From the NCBI GenBank assembly GCA_947487595.1, contig CANKXJ010000054.1, forward strand, positions 1 through 5,686: DNA of 5,686 bases, read 5' to 3'. Source of the stretch: Actinomycetota bacterium (GTDB lineage Bacteria > Actinomycetota > Actinomycetes > Nanopelagicales > Nanopelagicaceae). Of this stretch, positions 1 through 5,686 are shown piece after piece. Under the pieces are notes generated by a model, which saw only the letters and a program-made list of their open reading frames with translations, was not told where the DNA came from and ran no database searches. How positions within the stretch are numbered: the stretch's first letter is position 1; every line of letters starts with the position of its first letter. Made by a program: the position numbers and the translations under genes.

Positions 1-2
1 CC

Positions 3-437
3 GATCTCGGGGGACAGCTCATGTCTCGCGTTCTAGGCGGCGTTGTTTCTCGCTCTCCACACGCAGAACTTGGTTGGTATGAATTAGATAGTGATGATGA
101 GAGTTTGATTCCTAAAGGACCTTGGTTTCAATATCACTGGGATCGATTCACTGTTCCACCTGGGGCAACAGAGATTGCTCGAACTCAATTGTGTCCGCAG
201 GCATTTCACTTTGGTCGCACATTAGGTCTGCAGTTTCATCCAGAGATTGATTCTGAAGTTTTAGATATGTGGCTTGCAATGGATGGGGGATGCGCCGAGG
301 TTGAATCTGAAGGCGTAGTGGTTGATCAGTTGCGTGCTGAGACTAGAAAACTTGAAGCGCAAAGTAATCAGCGCGGCTACGATTTAGTTGATCAATTTCT
401 TGATCGCATCGCAACCGCGCCAATTCGGACGATCTAA
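3..437 (+). CDS. Class I glutamine amidotransferase-like hydrolase (3' part, 5' end outside window)
   Basis: C-terminal portion of a type 1 glutamine-amidotransferase-fold protein (GuaA-GATase-like, COG0518 type). The frame is open to the left edge. Residues just before the Met codon at 21 read LGGQL, the tail of the nucleophile-elbow motif G-x-C-x-G-G-Q, so that Met is internal and not a start. The other two members of the triad are visible in LQFHPE: His at 237-239 and Glu at 243-245. A GWYEL segment and an FQYHWDRF segment are also typical of the fold. The codon at the Cys position reads GAT (Asp), but it lies in bases that look like sequencing adapter, so loss of the nucleophile should not be believed. 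With no synthetase domain in view, and beside a gamma-glutamyl-ligase-like gene, a role as hydrolase of gamma-glutamyl amides (a PuuD analogue) is inferred. An ordinary amidotransferase of unrelated function is the alternative. Confidence 0.85.
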   Translation, partial: DLGGQLMSRVLGGVVSRSPHAELGWYELDSDDESLIPKGPWFQYHWDRFTVPPGATEIARTQLCPQAFHFGRTLGLQFHPEIDSEVLDMWLAMDGGCAEVESEGVVVDQLRAETRKLEAQSNQRGYDLVDQFLDRIATAPIRTI

Positions 438-1796
438 TTAATCGTTAGAGATAAATACGTTCTTCAACTCAGTGTAAGCATCAACAGCATCTGGTCCAAG
501 ACCACGTCCTAGACCTGATTGCTTAAAGCCACCAAATGGTGTCCAGAAACGCACTGAAGAGTTTGAATTCACAGATAGTGCGCCTGATTCAATTGCGCGA
601 GAAACACGAAGAGCTTTTCCAACATCACGCGTCCAGATAGATCCTGATAATCCATACTCGCTGTCGTTTGCCATCTTGATGCCTTCTGCTTCATCTTCGA
701 AAGTAAGAACAGAGACAACAGGTCCGAAGATCTCTTCACGCCAAGATTTAGCTTGGGCATTCTTAGGAAGCAAAACTGTTGGAGGCATCCAGTAACCAGC
801 TCCCGATGGGGCTGAACCTTGGAAAGCGATTTTTTCATCAAGATAAGACTCAACGACATCAAACTGCTTCTTTGAAATTAGTGGTCCCATATCAGCCGTA
901 GCAAGATTTGGATCTTCACAACGGAATTTCTTAACCGCTACCTCGAAGTGCTCCATGAACGTATCGAATGCAGACTTTTGCACAAGGATCCGAGAACGTG
1001 CACAGCAATCTTGGCCAGCGTTATCAAAAACTGCGCCCGGTGCGCTAGCTGCTGCTTTTTCAATATCTGCATCAGCAAAGATAATGTTGGCACTCTTGCC
1101 ACCTAGTTCAAGTGTTACGCGCTTTACCTGATCTGCGCATCCAGCCATGATCTGCTTTCCAACTTCAGTTGAGCCAGTGAAGCCGACTTTTCGAACTAGG
1201 GGATGTGTGACAAAGCGATTACCAACAACGCTGCCCTTTCCAGGCAAGATATTGAGAACACCCTCTGGAATTCCAGCCAGCAATGCAAGTTCACCCAGGC
1301 GAATTGCAGTTAATGGTGTGTATTCGGCGGGTTTTAAAACAACGGTGTTTCCAGCTGCTAGCGCTGGCGCAAAGCCCCAACCAGCAATTGGCATAGGAAA
1401 GTTCCAAGGAACAATGATTCCAACAACACCTAGAGGCTCTTTAAAAGTTATGTCTACCCCACCAGGGACTGGAATTTGCTTGCCGAATAAACGCTCTGGA
1501 GCTGCTGAGTAATACATCAGCGTATTAGCAACGTTGTCTGCTTCCCAGAGTGCGTTGCCTCGGGTGTGACCAGCGTTTGTGATTTCTAGCTGTGCCAACT
1601 CTTCACGGTGATCAGTTACTACTTGAGAGAAAGCGCGAAGCAAACGCGCACGCTCACCAGGTGCCACATTTTTCCAACTCTGGAAAGCCTTGGCTGCCTT
1701 TGCGATAACTGCATCAGTTTGTTCCAAATCTAAATGAGGAACATTCTTAACAATCTTTTCTGTGGCAGGGTTGATTACATCGTATGAAGTGGACAC
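438..1796 (-). CDS. NAD-dependent aldehyde dehydrogenase (ALDH superfamily)
   Basis: Cytosolic enzyme oxidising an aldehyde to a carboxylic acid. From the N-terminus: cofactor/active-site motif PWNFP with Asn132; LKPAE with Lys155 and Glu158 (the Glu that in ALDH2-type enzymes favours NAD+ over NADP+); FTGSTEVG near 206-213; general base Glu230 in LELGGKS; catalytic Cys264 in NAGQDCCARSR, 34 residues after the Glu as in ALDH2; EEIFGP and a C-terminal PFGGFKQSG. All catalytic residues are intact. At 452 residues it is shorter than the usual 475-495, with a compact N-terminus and a shortened stretch around residues 310-330. The start is GTG at 1796, six bases after the stop of the upstream ligase; the only Shine-Dalgarno-like string (GAAAGG, 1809-1814) lies in the ligase's last codons at a long 12-base spacing, so translational coupling is likely. 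Probable job: oxidation of a gamma-glutamyl aminoaldehyde to its acid, like PuuC. Substrate not proven. Confidence 0.93.
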   Translation of the reverse strand: MSTSYDVINPATEKIVKNVPHLDLEQTDAVIAKAAKAFQSWKNVAPGERARLLRAFSQVVTDHREELAQLEITNAGHTRGNALWEADNVANTLMYYSAAPERLFGKQIPVPGGVDITFKEPLGVVGIIVPWNFPMPIAGWGFAPALAAGNTVVLKPAEYTPLTAIRLGELALLAGIPEGVLNILPGKGSVVGNRFVTHPLVRKVGFTGSTEVGKQIMAGCADQVKRVTLELGGKSANIIFADADIEKAAASAPGAVFDNAGQDCCARSRILVQKSAFDTFMEHFEVAVKKFRCEDPNLATADMGPLISKKQFDVVESYLDEKIAFQGSAPSGAGYWMPPTVLLPKNAQAKSWREEIFGPVVSVLTFEDEAEGIKMANDSEYGLSGSIWTRDVGKALRVSRAIESGALSVNSNSSVRFWTPFGGFKQSGLGRGLGPDAVDAYTELKNVFISND

Positions 1797-1802
1797 TGTG
1801 GT

Positions 1803-3161
1803 TTAGAACCTTTCGAAGTTGCGGACTAATTCCCAATCGGTGATTGCCTTGCCATATGCGGCAATTTCAATCTTGGCCATGTTTGCATAGTGGGCTTGAA
1901 CTTCTGCCCCAAAGGTTTCCTTTACCCAGGCAGAGTTTTCCCATAGTGCCAAAGACTCATTCATAGAAGAAGGAATGCGCTGTGAATCTGAGGCATAAGC
2001 ATTTCCAGTAAATGCTGGCTCTAAAACCATCTTGTTCTTAATTCCATCAAGACCAGCAGCGATAATTCCAGAAACAGCTAGATATGGATTTACGTCACCG
2101 CCTGCAACACGGTTTTCAAGGCGAAGGCTTTGACCCTTGCCAACCAGGCGCAGTGCACATGTGCGGTTATCGCGACCCCAGCGGATAGCTGTTGGGGCAA
2201 ATGAACCCGGGACGTAGCGCTTATACGAGTTGATATTAGGAGCAAAGAGCAAAGATATCTCGCGCAAATGGGCAATCTGCCCGGCAATGAACTGGCGTCC
2301 AAGATCACTCAAACCCTGTTCTTTATCTGAATCATCAGCCATCACCATAGAACCATCTAGGCCACGGAAAGAGAGGTGGATGTGTGAAGAGTTACCTTCT
2401 TTTTCATTTGGCTTAGCCATGAAAGTAAGTGCATAACCATCTTGGGCTGCAATCTCTTTTGCGCCGTTCTTATAGATAACGTGGTTATCGCAATTTGAAA
2501 GTGCATCTGAGTACTTAAAGGCAATTTCATGCTGACCAAAGTTACATTCACCCTTAACCGACTCAACTATCATTCCTGCTTTGGCCATAGACAAGCGAAT
2601 TCTGCGCAAGAGCGGCTCAATTCGTGATCCACCCATGATGGAGTAATCCACGTTGTATTGATTCACAGGAATCAAATTCTTATAGCCCTTGTTCCACGCT
2701 TCCTCATATGTGTCCTTGTACACGACAAACTCTAGCTCGGTGCCACACATGGCTTCCATGCCAGCATCCTTTAACGCTTTAACTTGCTTGCGAAGTATTT
2801 GGCGGGGAGATGCAACTACATCTGTGTGATCTAGCCACTGCACATCGGCTAATACAAGTGCGGCACCTTCTTGCCAATCAATCATGCGTAGCGTGTCCAT
2901 ATCTGGAACTAGAGCGAAATCGCTATAGCCGCGCTCCCATGAAGACATCTCATATCCATCAACGGTGTTCATATCGACATCTACAGCTAAAAGATAATTA
3001 CAACCCTCGGTGCCATGCTTGAGGACTTCATCGAGGAAGAAGGTTCCATGGATGCGCTTACCTGTTAAGCGACCCTGCATATCAGTCATGGCTACTACGA
3101 CGGTATCTACTTCACCGCTCTTGATCTTGGCTGTTAAATCAGCAATCGTCAATGATGTCAT
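1803..3161 (-). CDS. Glutamine synthetase-like gamma-glutamyl-amine ligase (GlnA3/GlnA4/PuuA type)
   Basis: ATP-dependent ligase of the glutamine synthetase superfamily, 452 residues, full length. The beta-grasp N-domain holds DMQGRLTGKR (27-36). The catalytic domain shows the metal/glutamate ligands ELE (142-144), GECNFGQHE (204-212), SHIHLSF with His260, YKR (313-315), Arg333 in DNRT, LENR (348-351) and NPYLA (358-362), ending in TDWELVRNFERF. By eye against canonical GS, two ammonium-handling positions differ: the Asp50 region (FDGSS) reads YEMSS with Glu71, and the Glu327 position (PGYEAP) reads PGSFAP with Phe321. The adenylylation-loop Tyr (389) remains but the NLYDLPPE context is lost. 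This points to an amine acceptor instead of ammonia, as in PuuA, IpuC and the Streptomyces GlnA3/GlnA4 enzymes. The ATG at 3161 fits the family N-terminus, though its Shine-Dalgarno is weak (AGG four bases upstream). It precedes the aldehyde dehydrogenase by six bases. Exact substrate (ethanolamine, polyamine or another amine) is undecided. Confidence 0.92.
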   Translation of the reverse strand: MTSLTIADLTAKIKSGEVDTVVVAMTDMQGRLTGKRIHGTFFLDEVLKHGTEGCNYLLAVDVDMNTVDGYEMSSWERGYSDFALVPDMDTLRMIDWQEGAALVLADVQWLDHTDVVASPRQILRKQVKALKDAGMEAMCGTELEFVVYKDTYEEAWNKGYKNLIPVNQYNVDYSIMGGSRIEPLLRRIRLSMAKAGMIVESVKGECNFGQHEIAFKYSDALSNCDNHVIYKNGAKEIAAQDGYALTFMAKPNEKEGNSSHIHLSFRGLDGSMVMADDSDKEQGLSDLGRQFIAGQIAHLREISLLFAPNINSYKRYVPGSFAPTAIRWGRDNRTCALRLVGKGQSLRLENRVAGGDVNPYLAVSGIIAAGLDGIKNKMVLEPAFTGNAYASDSQRIPSSMNESLALWENSAWVKETFGAEVQAHYANMAKIEIAAYGKAITDWELVRNFERF

Positions 3162-3186
3162 AATGCCTAGACTACCGAATTAGTCT
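3162..3186 (-). promoter_or_regulatory. Inverted repeat / possible leaderless promoter before the ligase gene
   Basis: A 6-bp inverted repeat, AGACTA (3169-3174) and TAGTCT (3181-3186), is separated by a 6-base loop and ends one codon's width above the weak AGG of the ligase gene. On the minus strand the arm at 3174-3169 reads TAGTCT, which matches the actinobacterial -10 pattern TAnnnT, and it sits seven bases above the ATG. Transcription could therefore start at or next to the start codon (leaderless). A poor -35-like CTTACA lies about 19 bases further up. The repeat could instead be an operator or a hairpin limiting ribosome access. All three readings are inference; the repeat itself is plain in the sequence. 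Confidence 0.3.
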
Positions 3187-3226
3187 GGGATTTTGTAAGT
3201 CTTTTTTGTGAGAAGTAGTACTCAAA

Positions 3227-4000
3227 TTATTGGGCTGTCATGCCGCCATCGGCTGAAACGATAGATCCGGTCATAAATGATGATTCATCCGAGGCCAGAA
3301 AAAGAACAAGATTAGCTATTTCTCGACTCGTTCCTGGGCGGCCAATGGGTTGAAAAGAGGAGATATTTGAATAAACATGATCGATCCCACCGAGCAATTC
3401 TGCGTGGGCATAATTAATGGGTGTATCCACCCACCCCGGGCAAATAGCGTTACATCGAATTCCTTGCTTTGCGTAATCAAGTGCGATACCTCTTGTGAGC
3501 ATAACTATTGCGCCCTTAGATGCTGAATACACGCTAAGAAAGGGTTCACTCACTAAACCATTAACACTGGACATATTCACAATAGAACCACGATTATTCT
3601 TCAGCATATGAGGAATAGCAGCTCGAGTTAAGTACATCGCACCTTTTACATTTATATCCAAAGTTTGGTCAATAGTTTCATTGGAGACTTCATGGAACAC
3701 CCCAGGTAGGTTTACACCTGCATTGTTAACAAGAATATCGACAGATCCATAAGTGCTTACGGTATGAGCTACCAATTCATCGCATGATTTACTCTCTGAA
3801 ATGTCAATAACATAGCTTTCTGAATGCAAGTTAAGATCTGCAATTAGCTTTTTTGTTATCTCTAGAGACTCTGAGTTACGGTCTGCACAAACAACCGTTG
3901 CGCCTTCTTCCGCCAGGCGAATTGCGCTAGCTTGCCCAATTCCTGACCCAGCACCAGTAACAATTGCTACTAGATTTTCGACTCGTCCTTTTGCCGCCAT
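3227..4000 (-). CDS. Short-chain dehydrogenase/reductase (classical SDR, NAD-type)
   Basis: Rossmann-fold oxidoreductase of 257 residues, the usual classical SDR length. Cofactor motif TGAGSGIG (15-22); acidic Asp40 at the end of the second strand, which normally selects NAD(H) over NADP(H); NNAG (92-95); catalytic tetrad Asn117, Ser145, Tyr158 and Lys162 (YSASK) with the usual 13-residue Ser-Tyr spacing; CPGWVDTP after the active site. The open frame begins at TTG 4006, but AGGAGG (4008-4013) lies only one base from that codon and seven bases from the ATG at 4000, so ATG is chosen. It lies between permease and ligase genes with gaps of 74 and 65 bases, much looser than the 6-base ligase-dehydrogenase junction. 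In context an alcohol dehydrogenase step is plausible: oxidising the hydroxyl of a gamma-glutamyl-alkanolamide to the aldehyde. SDR substrates cannot be read from sequence, so a different alcohol or sugar substrate remains possible. Confidence 0.9.
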   Translation of the reverse strand: MAAKGRVENLVAIVTGAGSGIGQASAIRLAEEGATVVCADRNSESLEITKKLIADLNLHSESYVIDISESKSCDELVAHTVSTYGSVDILVNNAGVNLPGVFHEVSNETIDQTLDINVKGAMYLTRAAIPHMLKNNRGSIVNMSSVNGLVSEPFLSVYSASKGAIVMLTRGIALDYAKQGIRCNAICPGWVDTPINYAHAELLGGIDHVYSNISSFQPIGRPGTSREIANLVLFLASDESSFMTGSIVSADGGMTAQ

Positions 4001-4007
4001 TTTCAAA

Positions 4008-4013
4008 CCTCCT
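4008..4013 (-). promoter_or_regulatory. Shine-Dalgarno of the SDR gene
   Basis: AGGAGG on the minus strand. It is seven bases from ATG 4000 and one base from the in-frame TTG at 4006, so it selects the ATG and trims two residues from the longer open frame. Confidence 0.8.
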
Positions 4014-4024
4014 CAGTTTAAGAT

Positions 4025-4062
4025 GAGAAAAGCCCTGTCACACAGTAAGTGCGACAGGGCTT
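4025..4062 (-). terminator. Rho-independent terminator between permease and SDR
   Basis: A perfect 10-bp stem, AAGCCCTGTC (4030-4039) with GACAGGGCTT (4053-4062), can extend inward by three more pairs past one mismatch, leaving a five-base loop. On the minus strand it is followed by a short T-rich run (TTTTCT). It starts about 13 bases after the permease stop, so it terminates the permease transcript. On the plus strand the run after the stem is TTAG, so it would work poorly in that direction. A second AGCCCT copy (plus strand 4063-4068) could pair weakly with the same arm and compete with the stem. Only about 25 bases separate the hairpin from the SDR start, leaving little room for a new promoter, so partial read-through is likely. 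Confidence 0.8.
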
Positions 4063-4074
4063 AGCCCTTATTAG

Positions 4075-5628
4075 TTATTTTTCATCGATAGTCTTGCGAG
4101 CTCCACGGAACGTCTTCTTCGCTCCAGCTAACCACCAGATATATGCTCCGCCAATTACGATTAATAGTGCAATTGGGGCGTAGTTAGCATCTCTCAGATC
4201 GAAATCTGGAGAAAACCAGTTAGCCGTTGGTACTACTGGTAGGACGAAGTAGATTGAAATAATAATAATTTCAATTACTGCCAATGGGGCCATCCACTTG
4301 TAATGCTTTCCTAGAGTCCACTCTCCAACCTTGAATGAATCTCCTGCTCTCCATCGAAGATAGATTGGAATTGCAAATCCAGCGAATAAGCCAATAACAG
4401 CAACAGAAGTCACTGCATAGAAGGCAAGTGGTGCAACACGCTCTTCAACTTGAATGAGTGCTGGAAGAGTCAAGACAGCTGCAAAAAGTCCAACTCCCAA
4501 TGCAGCATTGGAAGGGTTTCTGTTCTTATCTAGTTTTCTCCAGAAGTTGTGTCCTGGAACTGCCTGATCGCGAGAGAAGGCAAAGGCCATGCGTGATGCT
4601 GCAGTTACGCAGGACATACCACAGAAGAACTGTCCCACTAATGTAAGAACCATAATTAACTTAGCCCAGAAGATTGGAAGCGAAGTTAAGAAGATGACTG
4701 GTGAGAAACCAAACCACTCATTGAGCGCAGTTACGTTAGTTGCGGCGTATAAAAATGAGAGAAGGAGAATCCAGCCAGCAACAGCTGAAACTGCAACTGC
4801 TCGCCACAGGCCTTGTGCTGCTGTCTTGCCTGCATGTCCAGTCTCTTCCGAGACGTGTGCAGATGCATCAAAACCAGTAATTGTGTATTGAGTCAGCAGG
4901 AAGCCAAGAGGCAAGACATAGAACCAATAGCCTAAGCCCTCTGTTGTGCCGCCGTTCATTCCATTCAAGTTAATTCTCTCAGTAAACATCCATGAGATGG
5001 TCTGATGTTCTGTAGGAATCAAAACAAGAATCAAGATAATCGCAGCAACGCCACCGACGTGCCAATAAACATTTATGGTTTGAAGCGAGTGAATTATCTT
5101 GGCTCCAAAAATGTTTATAAGTACGTGCAATGCGAGTGTCACGACAAAAACAAGGAAAATATAGTTGAGGTCTGTTGGGTAGAGGTTACTCAAATCCTTA
5201 GGATCAAATCCACTTGTATACATGTTTTGCGCAGTAACAAAGAAGAGTGCGAAGCCGTAATCAACGGCCGCAGTAACTGCAATGAGCCCAATTAAATTGA
5301 GCCAGCCAGTCATCCATCCATGGATTGGCTTGCCCAAATTACATGCCCAATAGTAAATTCCACCTGCTGTAGGCATCGCAGAGACGAGTTCTGCCATGCA
5401 AAGAGCGATAACTAAAATTAATGCTGCAATAATCGGCCAACCAATAGATATCGCAACAGGTCCACCATTTGCCCATGCTTGACCAAAAGTAGTGAAGCAG
5501 CCCGACAGAATTGAAATAATTGAAAAAGAGATGGCAAAGTTGTGGAAACCTGTCCATTTGCGATCAAACTCTTGTTTATATCCGAGCTCTGCTAACTTTT
5601 TAGCATCTGCATCGTTGGTATTAATCAA
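4075..5628 (-). CDS. APC-superfamily amino acid/amine permease (ACT/GABA-choline-type)
   Basis: Inner-membrane secondary transporter of 517 residues with about twelve hydrophobic segments, the normal APC topology. The N-terminus carries LGYKQEFDRKWTGFHNF and a first segment with SILSGCFTTFG, typical of the amino acid/choline transporter branch that includes the yeast UGA4 and HNM1 carriers. ELVSAMPTAGGIYYW follows the second segment, and SEETGHAGKTAAQG lies in the loop after the sixth. The tail is basic and cytoplasmic. The frame extends to an ATG at 5655 with no Shine-Dalgarno. The TTG at 5628 has AAGGAGG six bases upstream and gives the family-like N-terminus, so TTG is chosen. It is the first visible gene of the minus-strand cluster and is followed by a terminator. 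Position beside a gamma-glutamyl-amine ligase suggests import of an amine, amino alcohol or amino acid; the substrate is not readable from sequence. Confidence 0.92.
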   Translation of the reverse strand: MINTNDADAKKLAELGYKQEFDRKWTGFHNFAISFSIISILSGCFTTFGQAWANGGPVAISIGWPIIAALILVIALCMAELVSAMPTAGGIYYWACNLGKPIHGWMTGWLNLIGLIAVTAAVDYGFALFFVTAQNMYTSGFDPKDLSNLYPTDLNYIFLVFVVTLALHVLINIFGAKIIHSLQTINVYWHVGGVAAIILILVLIPTEHQTISWMFTERINLNGMNGGTTEGLGYWFYVLPLGFLLTQYTITGFDASAHVSEETGHAGKTAAQGLWRAVAVSAVAGWILLLSFLYAATNVTALNEWFGFSPVIFLTSLPIFWAKLIMVLTLVGQFFCGMSCVTAASRMAFAFSRDQAVPGHNFWRKLDKNRNPSNAALGVGLFAAVLTLPALIQVEERVAPLAFYAVTSVAVIGLFAGFAIPIYLRWRAGDSFKVGEWTLGKHYKWMAPLAVIEIIIISIYFVLPVVPTANWFSPDFDLRDANYAPIALLIVIGGAYIWWLAGAKKTFRGARKTIDEK

Positions 5629-5634
5629 GTTCTT

Positions 5635-5641
5635 CCTCCTT
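5635..5641 (-). promoter_or_regulatory. Shine-Dalgarno that sets the permease TTG start
   Basis: AAGGAGG on the minus strand, six bases before TTG 5628. It lies inside the open frame that begins at ATG 5655, which itself has no such site, so the nine extra residues of the longer frame are probably leader sequence and not protein. Confidence 0.8.
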
Positions 5642-5656
5642 GAACTGAAGCACATG

Positions 5657-5680
5657 AACCGGACGATCCATGCAGCGGTT
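5657..5680. promoter_or_regulatory. Imperfect inverted repeat upstream of the permease
   Basis: AACCG (5657-5661) and CGGTT (5676-5680) form 5-bp arms around a 14-base centre, about 30-50 bases above the permease start. The position would suit an operator or part of the 5' leader. Arms this short occur often by chance, and the window ends six bases further on, so the promoter itself is not visible. Confidence 0.2.
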
Positions 5681-5686
5681 TTCCTA

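Noticed and set aside
3..5. Natural Cys-to-Asp loss of the amidotransferase nucleophile (pseudoenzyme)
   Set aside because: The codon lies inside bases identical to sequencing adapter at the very edge, so the change is probably not biological.
429..445. Bidirectional terminator at the convergent stops
   Set aside because: Only a 5-bp AT-containing stem with a 7-base loop and no T-run on either side; too weak to call.
1147..1512. Open frame of 121 codons on the plus strand, antisense to the aldehyde dehydrogenase
   Set aside because: It lies wholly within a gene with intact catalytic motifs, has no family-like composition, and has no Shine-Dalgarno worth noting; it is a frame shadow.
2090..2566. 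Short frames on both strands within the ligase gene
   Set aside because: They overlap a full-length, motif-complete ligase and resemble no family.
1803..3161. Housekeeping glutamine synthetase (glnA)
   Set aside because: The ammonium-site positions and the adenylylation-loop context differ from true GS, and the neighbours are amine-catabolic genes.
4589..5295. Plus-strand open frames antisense to the permease (4589-4891 and 5005-5295)
   Set aside because: They are antisense to a clear 12-TM transporter; their translations are Cys/Arg/Asn-rich with no recognisable motif, as expected for noncoding frames.
426..5668. Nine-base direct repeat CGGACGATC at 426-434 and 5660-5668, near the two ends of the cluster
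   Set aside because: Dozens of 9-base matches are expected by chance in a window this size, and one copy lies in coding sequence; no further flanking similarity is seen.

Overview
The window reads as a small catabolic gene cluster from a bacterium of moderate-to-low GC content (hand counts of sample lines fall mostly between 35 and 60%, typically mid-40s). The style of the proteins suggests an actinobacterium with a compact genome, for example the freshwater acI/Nanopelagicales type. The main pointers are a glutamine-synthetase-like protein of the actinobacterial GlnA3/GlnA4 kind, very tight gene packing, and TTG and GTG starts. This placement is an inference from protein style; no marker gene is present.

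Layout: (1) positions 3-437, plus strand: the 3' part of a class I glutamine-amidotransferase-like hydrolase, cut by the left edge. (2) On the minus strand, in order of transcription from right to left: a 12-TM APC-superfamily permease (5628-4075), a strong hairpin terminator (about 4062-4025), an SDR dehydrogenase (4000-3227), a glutamine-synthetase-like gamma-glutamyl-amine ligase (3161-1803) and an NAD-type aldehyde dehydrogenase (1796-438). The hydrolase and aldehyde dehydrogenase converge with no base between their stop codons. No gene-free stretch exceeds 80 bases. No tRNA, rRNA, mobile element or CRISPR array was seen.

How the genes could work together: the set matches a gamma-glutamylation route for a small amine. 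The permease imports the amine. The ligase couples it to glutamate with ATP, and by hand alignment it has lost two residues of the canonical ammonium site. The SDR and the aldehyde dehydrogenase oxidise the amine's far end through aldehyde to acid. The amidotransferase-like hydrolase would release glutamate and the resulting amino acid. The window has an alcohol-dehydrogenase-type SDR and no PuuB-type flavin amine oxidase, so an amino alcohol such as ethanolamine (giving gamma-glutamylglycine, then glycine) fits better than putrescine. That substrate assignment is inference.

Two technical cautions. The first seven bases equal the 3' end of the common Illumina adapter, and they fall exactly on the catalytic Cys codon of the hydrolase. 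The best-supported starts for the permease (TTG at 5628) and the SDR (ATG at 4000) lie inside longer open frames.
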